Source: Wohlfahrtiimonas sp. G9077 (GTDB lineage: Bacteria; Pseudomonadota; Gammaproteobacteria; Cardiobacteriales; Wohlfahrtiimonadaceae). Taken from it: 64,000 nucleotides of DNA. Shown one piece after another: positions 52,636-62,258 of this stretch. How positions within the stretch are numbered: the first letter of the stretch is position 1; the number at the start of each line of letters is the position of its first letter. The notes under the pieces are model-generated. The model made no database searches. It was given only the letters and a program-made list of their open reading frames with translations, and had not been told where the DNA came from. The position numbers were made by a program, and so were the translations under genes. The DNA is taken from contig NZ_NEFD01000006.1 of NCBI RefSeq assembly GCF_002252155.1, positions 1-64,000 of the forward strand, read 5' to 3'.

Positions 52636-53514
52636 CTATACAACAGGTAAGCGATATTTTTTATAGATTTCTTTAATTGTGTGTAACGATTCAGCACTCG
52701 GTGCGGGCGTCTCATTGAGGGTGTAGGTTAAATGGAGCGCTTGCCATTTGTGGGCACCTAAATTATGAAAGGGCAAAATTTCTACCCGTTCAATGAGGTT
52801 ATGACCATGTAAAGCGATGCTTTTTGCTTTAAGTTCATCTAAAAAATGGGCATGATTCTCAACGTCTGTTAAATCATCCGTCAGCCCTGGCACCACAACA
52901 TAACGAATCCACATCGGTTTATGCATGCGCACTAAGCGATGGGCAAAATCTAAGGTGGGTTGTAAGGGTTGGGATGTGAGGGCGAGATATTTTTCGGGAT
53001 CAATGTGCTTAATGTCCAGCATCACAAGATCAATGTGCTCAAACCATTGATCATCTAAGTGCCCGGCTAAAAATCCTTGGGTGTCTAAAGCGATGTGTAG
53101 TCCATATTGCTCTTTGACACGATAAGCAATCTCGCCAATGAAATGAGCTTGCATCATTGGTTCGCCACCTGAAAAGGTTACACCGCCTGCAAATTTTAAA
53201 AAGCGTGCATATTTACCGATCTCTTTGACCATCTCATCCACAGTGCGAAGTTTGCCATTATGAAGTTTCCATGTGTCCGGATTGTGGCAATACAAACAGC
53301 GAAATTGGCAGCCTGAAGTGAACAGCACAAAGCGTACACCGGGGCCATCAACGGCGGCGCCCGTTTCCACAGAATGGACAAAGCCTGAGAGTTGATTGTC
53401 ATGATTGATGATGGCAGGGGCAATGACACCAAGCGGTTTACGGATGGGATCAAAGTCCAATTCATCAATGGATTCAATGGGAATGGTGGGAATGTGTTTA
53501 TGAATGTGGGTCAT
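52636..53514 (-). CDS. pflA: Pyruvate formate-lyase activating enzyme with N-terminal extension
   Basis: This 292-residue radical-SAM enzyme generates the glycyl radical of PflB under anoxia. The cluster-binding motif is GCQFRCLYCHNPDTW (CxxxCxxC), with FSGGEPMMQ for AdoMet and VHSVETGAAVDGPGVRFVLF before it. The homology begins at about residue 46. The first 45 residues are an extension absent from Escherichia coli PflA (246 residues), with no cysteine pair and no signal peptide. The start at 53514 has GAGG upstream, unlike the longer frame at 53541. It follows pflB on the same strand, across a terminator-like hairpin. Confidence 0.9.
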   Translation of the reverse strand: MTHIHKHIPTIPIESIDELDFDPIRKPLGVIAPAIINHDNQLSGFVHSVETGAAVDGPGVRFVLFTSGCQFRCLYCHNPDTWKLHNGKLRTVDEMVKEIGKYARFLKFAGGVTFSGGEPMMQAHFIGEIAYRVKEQYGLHIALDTQGFLAGHLDDQWFEHIDLVMLDIKHIDPEKYLALTSQPLQPTLDFAHRLVRMHKPMWIRYVVVPGLTDDLTDVENHAHFLDELKAKSIALHGHNLIERVEILPFHNLGAHKWQALHLTYTLNETPAPSAESLHTIKEIYKKYRLPVV

Positions 53515-53529
53515 ATTGGCCTCATCATG

Positions 53530-53557
53530 AAAAACGGGCATACCGAAATATGCCCGC
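53530..53557 (-). terminator. Intercistronic terminator/attenuator between pflB and pflA
   Basis: Read on the minus strand, CGGGCATA and TATGCCCG (53549-53556 and 53535-53542) form an 8-base stem around TTTCGG, followed by TTTTT. It lies between the pflB stop and the pflA start. It would let most transcripts stop after pflB while some continue into pflA, matching the large excess of lyase over activase these enzymes need. Confidence 0.75.
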
Positions 53558-53571
53558 TTGACATCAAATGG

Positions 53572-55821
53572 TTATGCTTTCACATGGAAAGTGCGGTTGA
53601 TGACATCCATTTGTTGCTCTTTGGTAAGCTTAATAAAGTTCACCGCATAGCCTGAAACACGCACGGTTAATTGTGGGTATTTTTCAGGATGATTCATGGC
53701 ATCAATCAACGTATCGCGATTGAACACGTTCACATTGATGTGAAAACCATTGGCGCCGCAATAACCATCTAAACAGTTAGAGAGATTATTAACGCGATCA
53801 GAAAGCGTATTGCCAAGGGCGCCGGGCGTTGCGGATGCAGTCCAGCTGATGCCATCTAATGCTGCATCATAGGGCAATTTTGCTACAGAGGCACCTGCGG
53901 CCACAAAACCTGACACATCACGACCATTCATTGGGTTTGCACCCGGCGCAAAGGGTTCGCCATCGCGGCGGCCATCGGGTGTGTTCCCCGTTTTTTTACC
54001 ATACACCACATTCGATGTGATGGTTAAAATGGATTGTGTCGGTGTGGCATTGCGATAAGTGGGCTGAGCTTTGACTTTATTCATGAAGGATTCTGTCAAT
54101 GCCACGGCAATCTCATCGACGCGCTCATCATTGTTACCAAATGCAGGATAATCGCCTTCAATGGTAAAGTCGATGGCGATGCCATCCTCATTGCGAATGG
54201 GCGTGACTTTGGCAAACTTAATGGCGGATAAGGAGTCCGCCGCAACCGATAGGCCGGCAATTCCGCATGCCATCGTACGCATCACATCACGATCATGCAG
54301 TGCCATTTCAATGCGCTCATAAGCGTATTTGTCATGGGAATAATGGATGGCATTTAATGCTTTGACATAGGTTTGTGCAAGCCAATCGAGCATTTTGTCA
54401 TAAAGTGGCATCACTTCATCATATGTGAGCACATCGCTGGTGATTTTTTCAAAGTTTGGCACCACCAATTTGCCAGTTTTTTCATCCACGCCGCCATTAA
54501 TGGCATAAAGAAGCGCTTTGGCTAAGTTTGCACGTGCACCAAAGAACTGCATCTGTTTACCAATCGCCATCGCAGAGACGCAGCAGGCAATGCCATAATC
54601 ATCGCCCCAATGTGGGCGCATTAAGTCATCCGATTCATACTGAATGGCGCTCGTTTCAATGGAGACTTTAGAACAGAAATCTTTAAAGCCTTTGGGCAAT
54701 TGCGTGGACCATAAAACCGTTAAGTTTGGCTCTGGTGCAGGGCCTAAGTTGTACAATGTGTGTAGGAATCTAAAGCTGTTTTTGGTCACCAATGTTCTGC
54801 CATCTAAGCCCATGCCGCCGATGGATTCTGTCACCCAAGTGGGATCTCCTGAGAAGAGCTGATTGTAATCTTCGGTGCGTAAAAAGCGGATGATGCGTAA
54901 TTTAATGACCAAATCATCGATGAGTTCTTGAGCTTCTGTTTCTGTCAATGTGCCTTCTTTAAAATCGCGCTCAATGTAGATGTCAAGGAAGGTAGAGACG
55001 CGACCAAAGGACATGGCAGCGCCATTTTGCTCTTTAGTGGCGGCAAGATAACCAAAATATGTCCATTGAATGGCCTCGATGGCATTGTCTGCAGGACGGC
55101 TGATGTCAAAGCCATAAGAGAGCGCCATCATTTTTAATTCATTGAGGGCACGCAATTGTTCGGACATCTCTTCGCGTAAGCGAAGGGTATCTTCAGTGAA
55201 GTCCCAATCATCGGTTTCGGCTTTTTCTGCTTCTTTTGCACGGATTAGATAATCCACGCCATATAATGCCACACGGCGATAATCGCCAATGATGCGTCCG
55301 CGGCCATAAGCATCCGGCAAACCTGTGATGACGCCGGATGAGCGGCATGCACGAATCATAGGATTATAAATGTCAAACGTGGCTTGGTTGTGATCTTTAC
55401 GATAATGGGTATAGATGTCTTCAATTTCAGGATTAATGGTGCGGTTGATCTCTTCTAGTGAGTTCACCACTAAACGAAAGCCGCTGTTTGGGAAAATTGC
55501 GCGTTTTAAGGGGGCGTCGGTTTGGACGCCGACAATTTTTTCTAAATCACGGTTGATGTAACCAGGATTAAATGCATCAATGCGTGAGCCGACATTATCT
55601 GCCACATCTAATACGCCGCCGACAGCATTGCGCTCTTTAGAAAGGAGGACTGAGAGCTCTTGCCAAAGTTGTTCTGTGCGCGGTGTTGGGCCTTCTAAAA
55701 AGGCATCATCGCCTTCAAAAGGTGTGTAATTGTGTTGAATGAAATCGCGTACATTCACGCAATCTTGCCAATCAGTGCCTTTAAAGTCACGCCATGCGTG
55801 TTCAAAATTCATCGTATTCAT
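53572..55821 (-). CDS. pflB: Pyruvate formate-lyase (formate C-acetyltransferase)
   Basis: This 749-residue glycyl-radical enzyme converts pyruvate plus CoA to acetyl-CoA and formate during anaerobic growth. Active-site cysteines are in [10 protein letters not shown] (Cys-Cys) and the radical glycine is in [15 protein letters not shown] near the C-terminus. The usual N-terminus ([20 protein letters not shown]) is present. There is no formate channel gene (focA) next to it, unlike enterobacteria. It is the first gene of a pflB-pflA unit. Confidence 0.96.
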   Translation of the reverse strand: MNTMNFEHAWRDFKGTDWQDCVNVRDFIQHNYTPFEGDDAFLEGPTPRTEQLWQELSVLLSKERNAVGGVLDVADNVGSRIDAFNPGYINRDLEKIVGVQTDAPLKRAIFPNSGFRLVVNSLEEINRTINPEIEDIYTHYRKDHNQATFDIYNPMIRACRSSGVITGLPDAYGRGRIIGDYRRVALYGVDYLIRAKEAEKAETDDWDFTEDTLRLREEMSEQLRALNELKMMALSYGFDISRPADNAIEAIQWTYFGYLAATKEQNGAAMSFGRVSTFLDIYIERDFKEGTLTETEAQELIDDLVIKLRIIRFLRTEDYNQLFSGDPTWVTESIGGMGLDGRTLVTKNSFRFLHTLYNLGPAPEPNLTVLWSTQLPKGFKDFCSKVSIETSAIQYESDDLMRPHWGDDYGIACCVSAMAIGKQMQFFGARANLAKALLYAINGGVDEKTGKLVVPNFEKITSDVLTYDEVMPLYDKMLDWLAQTYVKALNAIHYSHDKYAYERIEMALHDRDVMRTMACGIAGLSVAADSLSAIKFAKVTPIRNEDGIAIDFTIEGDYPAFGNNDERVDEIAVALTESFMNKVKAQPTYRNATPTQSILTITSNVVYGKKTGNTPDGRRDGEPFAPGANPMNGRDVSGFVAAGASVAKLPYDAALDGISWTASATPGALGNTLSDRVNNLSNCLDGYCGANGFHINVNVFNRDTLIDAMNHPEKYPQLTVRVSGYAVNFIKLTKEQQMDVINRTFHVKA

Positions 55822-55927
55822 AACAAACTCCCGGATCTAAATGATTAAAAGAGTGGTGATGCTAGATGCTTCTATTATATATTGACTGTGTTAATTTATG
55901 TTTATTTTATGGGGCGATTGAGGCATG

Positions 55928-55961
55928 AAAAGCCTTGAGTTTTGATGTCAATCAAGGCTTT
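55928..55961 (-). terminator. Terminator-like inverted repeat
   Basis: AAAAGCCTTGA (55928-55938) and TCAAGGCTTT (55952-55961) form a stem. On the minus strand it is followed by TTTT and lies 20 bases after the stop of the gene at 55982. The loop is long (13 bases). Confidence 0.6.
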
Positions 55962-55981
55962 GTGTGTAAAGTAATGAAAAT

Positions 55982-56464
55982 TTAAGGTGCGCCAAAGAAT
56001 GTTGGAATGGCCCAATGCAGTGCATAAAATGCCGCCATAAATATTACAAAGTTAAAGAGGAACAATAACATGGCTGATGAGTGCTTGTGCAATACTTTCA
56101 CTAAAATGAATGCTGTGGTCACAAAATTGCTGATCACGATGAATAACCAAGTGGTGAGCACAATCATAAAACCATAATGGAATTTTAAATCCAATAAATT
56201 GCCTGGCAACTGCTCTAAACGAATCGAGGCAATCATGGTGAATAAACAGAACAACAATGCACTGACGCCTTGCGCAATGGCGATGCGTCTAAAAGAAGGG
56301 TGCTCTGTGTATAAGTTGTAGCTGAGTAAAACAAGAATCACGGGCACAAACGAAATCGGAAAGAGCAGCGATGGCGATGAGACTGAAAAGGCAAAAATCA
56401 CCAACGCAAGCCAGCCAATGATGCAAAGGAAAATGTTTGGGCGGTTAGGTAAGGTATCACTCAT
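55982..56464 (-). CDS. Uncharacterised integral membrane protein
   Basis: This 160-residue hydrophobic protein has about five predicted helices (FLCIIGWLALVIFAFSVSS, FPISFVPVILVLLSYNLY, SALLFCLFTMIASI, YGFMIVLTTWLFIVISNF, LLFLFNFVIFMAAFYALHW). No family motif is recognised. It stands alone between the pfl operon and the divergent MATE gene. Function unknown. Confidence 0.7.
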   Translation of the reverse strand: MSDTLPNRPNIFLCIIGWLALVIFAFSVSSPSLLFPISFVPVILVLLSYNLYTEHPSFRRIAIAQGVSALLFCLFTMIASIRLEQLPGNLLDLKFHYGFMIVLTTWLFIVISNFVTTAFILVKVLHKHSSAMLLFLFNFVIFMAAFYALHWAIPTFFGAP

Positions 56465-56615
56465 GTCTATTCCTTATAGAATGTGTAGAAAATGATGGTA
56501 TCTCCTTTGATTATAGCATTAATCAGGCAATAAAGATTACTTTTGAAATGCGTCATAACTGTATATAATGCGGACATTTTTCGCATCATCTTCCTCATTC
56601 CATAAGTAGAGTTCT

Positions 56616-57968
56616 ATGTCCTCATCAACCCATGCAGTCAGTGAACGCTCACTGTTTTCCATCAGTTGGCCGATCTTTATCGACATCTTTTTGCACTTAG
56701 TCACTTTGTTGATCAATACGTGGATGATCAGCCATGTTTCCATTCAAATGGTGGCGGCAACTGCGGCAAGCAATCAATTTTTTGAAACAAGCGTGGCCAT
56801 TTTAAACTTCATCGGTGTTGGGTGTAGCATTGTGGTGGCGCAATATTTAGGCGCCGGGGATCGAGAAACCACGCGTAAAGCCATCCATTTATCCATCACC
56901 TTAAATTTAATGCTGGGCTTTGTCACCTTTTTGGCCATTTGGTTCTTTGGGTGCGACTTATTGGCCGTGATGAATACGCCAGAGAACATTTTAGGCATGG
57001 CGTATGACTATTTTCACATCATTGGCATCTGTCTGATTTTTGAGGCGGTGGCGATCATTTTGGCCTCTTGCTTAAGGGTGTATGGCTACTCAAAAGCTCC
57101 GATGTATGTCTCACTGATCATGAACATTGTGACGGTGGTGGGCAATATTTTTGTGCTCTATGGCGTGTTTGGTTTTCCGCAATTGGGCTTATCTGGCGTG
57201 GCGGGTTCAACATTGCTTGGGCGCATTGTGGGCGTGTCGCTGCTCTTTTATCTTTTGTTTTTTGGCATCAAAGTGCGTTTAGAATGGCGCATGTTCTTTC
57301 AGTTTCATAAAAAGATTTTGCAGCAGATTTTAAAAATTGGTTTGCCATCGGCAGGGGAAAATCTCTCATGGACGGCGCAAATGCTCGTGATGCTCGCCTT
57401 TGTGGGCAAAATGGGGGAAGATGCATTGGCCGCACACAACATCTATTTGCAGCTTTCATACATGTTGATGCTTTTTGCGTTGGCCATTGGCATTGGCAAT
57501 GAGATTTTGGTGGGGCATTTGGTGGGTGCATCGAACTTTAATGCAGCATCCGCCCGCACGTGGAAGAGTTTACGCACCGGCATGCTCGTCACCTTTGTTG
57601 TGGTTGTGGTGTTTTACTTTGCTCGATATTTAGTGGTGGACAGCTTTACGGAAGATCCGATCATCAAAGAGTTGTTATTGCCGCTCTTTTTACTCTCGAT
57701 TTTGTTAGAGCCCGGGCGCACACAAAACATTGTGATGGTCAATGCGCTGCGTGCAACAGGCGATGCCCGTTTCCCATTTTATGCCGCATTGGTCTTTATG
57801 TGGGGCATTGCCATTCCTGTGGGTTACTATTTCGGTTTTGTGTTGGAAATGGGGCTCATTGGCATTTGGATCGGCTTTTTGTGTGATGAGTGGATTCGCG
57901 GTCTTGTCAATGCTTGGCGCTGGAAATCCCGTAAATGGGAAGCCAAGCGCCTGAACATCGAGCATTGA
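56616..57968 (+). CDS. MATE family multidrug/metabolite exporter
   Basis: This 450-residue protein has 12 transmembrane helices in two homologous halves, beginning SISWPIFIDIFLHLVTLLINTWMISHVS. MATE features are SIVVAQYLGAGDRETTRKAIHLSI, the second-half repeat GNEILVGHLVGASNFNAA, and ALRATGDARFPFYAAL. It would export cationic drugs or metabolites using a sodium or proton gradient. It closely resembles the YeeO/NorM-like group, but the substrate is unknown. It ends head-on against a glutaredoxin-like gene with no gap. Confidence 0.9.
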   Translation: MSSSTHAVSERSLFSISWPIFIDIFLHLVTLLINTWMISHVSIQMVAATAASNQFFETSVAILNFIGVGCSIVVAQYLGAGDRETTRKAIHLSITLNLMLGFVTFLAIWFFGCDLLAVMNTPENILGMAYDYFHIIGICLIFEAVAIILASCLRVYGYSKAPMYVSLIMNIVTVVGNIFVLYGVFGFPQLGLSGVAGSTLLGRIVGVSLLFYLLFFGIKVRLEWRMFFQFHKKILQQILKIGLPSAGENLSWTAQMLVMLAFVGKMGEDALAAHNIYLQLSYMLMLFALAIGIGNEILVGHLVGASNFNAASARTWKSLRTGMLVTFVVVVVFYFARYLVVDSFTEDPIIKELLLPLFLLSILLEPGRTQNIVMVNALRATGDARFPFYAALVFMWGIAIPVGYYFGFVLEMGLIGIWIGFLCDEWIRGLVNAWRWKSRKWEAKRLNIEH

Positions 57969-58214
57969 TTAAAGGCTGGCTTTTAACTTTGGCAAGAGCT
58001 CATTAAAATTCAATGGGCTCTTGATCATCTCATCATTGACTTTGATGACAGGAATGAACCAACCCAATTGTTCCACTAAATTATTGTCATGGGCAATGTC
58101 GATGAATTCATAAGGAATGTGATGTTCATCCAAAATTTCCATTGCCGTTTCGCACAAATGACAATCGCTGGTGCCGTAAAGCAAAATGGGTGAATTTGTT
58201 ATATTTTCTAGCAT
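57969..58214 (-). CDS. Glutaredoxin-like thiol protein
   Basis: This 81-residue thioredoxin-fold protein has the motif YGTSDCHLCETAMEIL (CxxC) and the cis-proline region GWFIPVIKVNDE. It resembles the glutaredoxin-family DUF836 proteins. It would act as a small dithiol reductant, with an unknown partner. It converges with the MATE gene, and its stop abuts that gene's stop. Confidence 0.85.
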   Translation of the reverse strand: MLENITNSPILLYGTSDCHLCETAMEILDEHHIPYEFIDIAHDNNLVEQLGWFIPVIKVNDEMIKSPLNFNELLPKLKASL

Positions 58215-58289
58215 TTGTGATTGATCTCGTATGAATGAATCTGTTTTTCCTACAATAACACAAAAAAATCACAAAATGCTGCAATAATT

Positions 58290-59483
58290 TTATTCATCGA
58301 TGATGGCCGATTGCGGGCAAAACGTTGCCACCAATTTGACCCAATACGCTGCCACAATGGGCAAAATTTCATCGTTAAAATCATAATGGGGATTGTGGAG
58401 CGAGCAACTGTGTGCACCTGTTGTGCCATTGCCCACAAATAAATAGCAGCCCGGGCGCGCCTCTAACATAAAGGCAAAATCTTCGCTTGCAAGCACGGGC
58501 GGGCAGTGATCAATCACGGCGTGATCACCAAAGAGATTGCGCGCTACATCTTCTGCCAACCGCGTTTCTGCTTCAGTGTTGACCAAAACGGGCACATCTT
58601 TTTGATAATCCACGGTCGCCGTTGCGCCATAACTTTCTGCCTGTAATGTGGCAATCGTTGTGATGCGCTGAGCAATCTGTGCTTGTACGGCTTTATTGAG
58701 CGTACGTACGGTGAGTTTAATCACGGCATGATTGGGAATGATGTTGGTGGCGGTGCCTGCATGAATCGAACCCACAGAAATAACCGCCGTTTCAAGGGGA
58801 TTGAGATTACGTGAGATAATGGTTTGCAGTGCCATGACAATGGAGGATGCCACCACAATCGGGTCAATGCTTAAATGGGGCAGTGCGCCATGTCCACCTT
58901 TGCCGGTGACGGTGATGGTGACGGCATCGGCTGAAGACATGGCCGGCCCATGACAAAAGCCAAAGTGTCCGGCAGGATAATTGGGGATGTTATGAAAGCC
59001 AAAGATGGCATCACAGGGAAATGACTCAAATAAACCTTCTTGCATCATTCGTGGCGCGCCACCTAAACCCTCTTCTGCAGGTTGAAACACAAGGTTTACG
59101 GTGCCTTGAAATGGGCGATGCTCTGCCAAATAACGGGCTGCGGCAAGCATACTCGCTGTGTGTCCATCATGCCCACAGGCATGCATTTTACCGGTGTGTT
59201 TGCTTTGATAAGGGAGATCATTGTGCTCCTCAAGGGGTAAGGCATCCATGTCTGCGCGTAAAGCAATGGTTGGCCCTTCACCATTTTTGAGCTGTCCGAT
59301 AACGCCGGTTTTAGCAAGCCCGCGGTGGACAGTATAGCCCCATTGTGTCAATCGTTCGGCCACAAGATCACTGGTTAAATGCTCCTCATAACCGATTTCA
59401 GGATGTTGATGAAGATGGTGACGAATGGCGATCATCTCATCTTTGATGGCATCGATGCTGGCGAATAATTCAGCGTTGTCCAT
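58290..59483 (-). CDS. M20D metal-dependent amidohydrolase/aminoacylase
   Basis: This 397-residue dinuclear metalloenzyme is of the hippurate hydrolase/IAA-amino-acid hydrolase type. Ligands and signatures are ALRADMDALPLEE, MHACGHDGHTASMLAAA, FQPAEEGLGGAPRM and ASEDFAFML. The lid domain holds TVTGKGGHGALPHLSIDP. It would cleave N-acyl amino acids or peptides. The substrate is not decided by sequence. The next gene on its strand is mutS, upstream, separated by a terminator. Confidence 0.92.
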   Translation of the reverse strand: MDNAELFASIDAIKDEMIAIRHHLHQHPEIGYEEHLTSDLVAERLTQWGYTVHRGLAKTGVIGQLKNGEGPTIALRADMDALPLEEHNDLPYQSKHTGKMHACGHDGHTASMLAAARYLAEHRPFQGTVNLVFQPAEEGLGGAPRMMQEGLFESFPCDAIFGFHNIPNYPAGHFGFCHGPAMSSADAVTITVTGKGGHGALPHLSIDPIVVASSIVMALQTIISRNLNPLETAVISVGSIHAGTATNIIPNHAVIKLTVRTLNKAVQAQIAQRITTIATLQAESYGATATVDYQKDVPVLVNTEAETRLAEDVARNLFGDHAVIDHCPPVLASEDFAFMLEARPGCYLFVGNGTTGAHSCSLHNPHYDFNDEILPIVAAYWVKLVATFCPQSAIIDE

Positions 59484-59540
59484 GGGCGCTCCGAAATAAA
59501 AGGTGATGTATCTTCGAACATAGCACGCTTTGATTTGAAA

Positions 59541-59565
59541 AAAAACCTTCCGTGAAGGAAGGTTT
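59541..59565 (-). terminator. Rho-independent terminator of mutS
   Basis: AAACCTTCC (59543-59551) and GGAAGGTTT (59557-59565) form the stem. On the minus strand a long T-run (T8) follows. It lies right after the mutS stop. Confidence 0.92.
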
Positions 59566-59569
59566 ATAA

Positions 59570-62143
59570 TTAGAGTTGATCGGAGAGTTCATAAAGGAGG
59601 AGCAACGCTTCTCTTGGCGTCAATCGATCAACATTTGTGGCTTTAAGCTGCGTCACCACAGGATGTTCCTCTGCCATAAAGAGCGGTAATTGTTCAGAAG
59701 GTGTTTTGGGCAGCTCGATGGGTTGATGCTGTGTGGCATGGGCAAATGAGTGTTCAAGTTCTTGCAGTTTTTCCTTGGCCATTGCAATCACATCTTGAGG
59801 AATGCCGGCAAGGGCGGCCACTTGTAAACCATAACTTTTGGATGCAGCGCCTTTTTTCACCGCATGCATGAAGATGATCTCATCTTTATATTCCACAGCA
59901 TCTAAATGCAGATTGACAATCTGCGGATAGAGGTTTTCAAGCTCTGTCATTTCAAAATAGTGGGTGGCAAAAATTGTGAGGGCATTTAAGCGCGTGGCCA
60001 AATACACAGCGGCGCTCCACGCAAGGGATAATCCATCAAGGGTTGAGGTGCCGCGGCCGACTTCATCCATCAACACCAAACTTTTTTCTGTGGCGTAATG
60101 GAGAATGGTGGCGGTTTCAAGCATCTCCACCATAAAAGTCGATTGCCCAGAGGAGAGATCATCTTGTGCGCCAATGCGGGTAAAAATGCGATCTACAGGC
60201 CCAAGGGTGGCAGCTTTTGCAGGGACGAAAGAGCCAATATAAGCCAAAAGTGTGATCAATGCTGTTTGGCGCATGTAAGTGGATTTACCGCCCATATTGG
60301 GCCCCGTCACGATCTGCATGCGTTGATCCGGCAACAATGTTGTATCATTGGCAATGAAAGGGTGCGTGATGGTGGATTCCACAATCGGATGGCGTCCTTC
60401 AACAATGGTGATGCCAATGGTGGGTGTAAATTGCGGGCGGCACCAATTGAGGTTGTTTTTAAGGTTGGCAAAGTTTACGAAAATGTCCACATGAGCAATT
60501 GCATCGCTCAGTAAACGCAAGCGCGTCACTTCAGGGATGATTTGATCGAGCAGTTGATCCCACAGTTGCTTTTCTAGGGCAAGGGCATTTTCTTTAGCAT
60601 GCAGGATTTTGTTTTCAAACTGTTTTAATTCCGGCGTAATGTAGCGCTCTACGCCTTTTAAAGTTTGGCGACGCACGTATTCAGGTGGCATTTTGTCTGC
60701 ATATTGGCTCGGCACCTCGATGTAATAACCATGCACGCGGTTATAACCCACTTTTAAATGGGTGATGCCGGTGGTGCGTTTTTGTGCCTCTTCAAGTTCT
60801 AAAAGATAGTTTTTGCCTTCATGATTGAGGTTTAACAGCTCATCTAATTGGGCATCATAGCCCATGCGAATGACGCCACCATCACGAATCAACACCGGGG
60901 GCTCATCGACAATGGCACGGCTGATGAGCTCAAAGAGTGCCGGCATGGGCATTAAGTCAGCAAGCCACGTAGGTGCGATTCGGGTAATGGCCGCATGGTT
61001 GGCAATGTGATCAGACAAAGCCGGTAGTGCCGCTAAACTCTGCTTTAATTGAATCAAGTCACGTGGACGAGCCGTTTTTAGGGCAATGCGTGTGGCGAGG
61101 CGCTCAATGTCTGCAATCTGTTTTAAAAGTGGGCTGATCGCTTCACACAAAGGTTCGATCGCTTCGATGAGATCAAGACGTTCATTTAATGTGGCGTGAT
61201 CTCGTAAAGGGCGATTGAGCCAACGGGACAACAGACGCGAGCCCATCGGCGTTTGGCAATGATCAATGAGGGCGCGCAATGTGTGTTCGCTGCCGCCACT
61301 TAATGTGCGCTCGATCTCAAGATTTTTACGCGTTGTTGTGTCTAAGATCAATGCATCATGAATGTGTTCAATGTGCAGCGTTGTGATATGGTCAAGCTCA
61401 CTTTTTTGTGTCTCTTTGGCATACGTCAGTAAAGCACCTGCGGCCATGATGGGCAAGGCATCATCTGTGAGCCCCACGCCTTGCAGCGATGTTAATTTAA
61501 AATGTTGACGCAGTTTTTCACTGTTGCGTGATAAATCAAAGTGCCAAGCAGGATAGGATTGTGTGATGGCGATTTTAGCGATGGCATCGGGCAGTGTTAA
61601 ATCTTCCGGCACAATGATTTCAGAAGGCTGAATGCGAATGAGCTCAGAGAGCAATTCAGATTCCGTTAAGGGATCGGTGAGTTTAAAGCGCGCACTTGAA
61701 AGATCCAGCCATGACAACAGCCATTGACCTTGATGAAGCGTCAGAGCAGCCACTTGATTGTCGCGCTTGGTATCCAGAAGATATTCATCGGTGAGTGTTC
61801 CTGGCGTAATGACGCGCACCACTTCACGTTTGACCGGGCCTTTGGCCTGCACTTCGCCCACTTGTTCACAAATGGCAATTGACTCACCAAGGCGCACAAG
61901 TTTCGCCAAATAGCTTTCTGCCGCATGGTAGGGAATGCCCGCCATTGGAATTGGCTCACCGGCTGATTGCCCGCGGGCAGTTAAAGTGATGTCTAGCAAC
62001 TTTGCTGCCCGCTTTGCATCCTCATAAAACAGTTCATAAAAATCCCCCATGCGGTAAAACACCAACATGTGAGGATAATCAGACTTAATGCCAAAATATT
62101 GTTGCATCATTGGCGTGTGGGCAGAGGCTGAAGCGGTAACCAT
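59570..62143 (-). CDS. mutS: DNA mismatch repair protein MutS
   Basis: This protein of about 857 residues recognises mismatches and starts MutL-dependent repair. The mismatch-binding Phe-x-Glu is in [16 protein letters not shown]. The ATPase shows Walker [15 protein letters not shown], signature [12 protein letters not shown], Walker [14 protein letters not shown] and FATHYFEM. The helix-turn-helix dimer region follows. An in-frame start at 62206 would add 21 atypical residues, so the start at 62143 ([16 protein letters not shown]) is preferred. GGAG lies 13 bases upstream, which is rather far. Full length and intact. Confidence 0.96.
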   Translation of the reverse strand: MVTASASAHTPMMQQYFGIKSDYPHMLVFYRMGDFYELFYEDAKRAAKLLDITLTARGQSAGEPIPMAGIPYHAAESYLAKLVRLGESIAICEQVGEVQAKGPVKREVVRVITPGTLTDEYLLDTKRDNQVAALTLHQGQWLLSWLDLSSARFKLTDPLTESELLSELIRIQPSEIIVPEDLTLPDAIAKIAITQSYPAWHFDLSRNSEKLRQHFKLTSLQGVGLTDDALPIMAAGALLTYAKETQKSELDHITTLHIEHIHDALILDTTTRKNLEIERTLSGGSEHTLRALIDHCQTPMGSRLLSRWLNRPLRDHATLNERLDLIEAIEPLCEAISPLLKQIADIERLATRIALKTARPRDLIQLKQSLAALPALSDHIANHAAITRIAPTWLADLMPMPALFELISRAIVDEPPVLIRDGGVIRMGYDAQLDELLNLNHEGKNYLLELEEAQKRTTGITHLKVGYNRVHGYYIEVPSQYADKMPPEYVRRQTLKGVERYITPELKQFENKILHAKENALALEKQLWDQLLDQIIPEVTRLRLLSDAIAHVDIFVNFANLKNNLNWCRPQFTPTIGITIVEGRHPIVESTITHPFIANDTTLLPDQRMQIVTGPNMGGKSTYMRQTALITLLAYIGSFVPAKAATLGPVDRIFTRIGAQDDLSSGQSTFMVEMLETATILHYATEKSLVLMDEVGRGTSTLDGLSLAWSAAVYLATRLNALTIFATHYFEMTELENLYPQIVNLHLDAVEYKDEIIFMHAVKKGAASKSYGLQVAALAGIPQDVIAMAKEKLQELEHSFAHATQHQPIELPKTPSEQLPLFMAEEHPVVTQLKATNVDRLTPREALLLLYELSDQL

Positions 62144-62258
62144 GTGACTATGAAATCTCCGATTTTGGGTTAAAATGTGAATTATTGTAAAATAGTTTGC
62201 GTTCAATAGAAAAGTGATGCAAATTATACGCTTTATTTACTGCATATAGAGGAAATAT

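Noticed and set aside
60098-60514. 138-codon frame opposite mutS
   Set aside because: It is antisense to a fully conserved part of mutS and has no family motif of its own.
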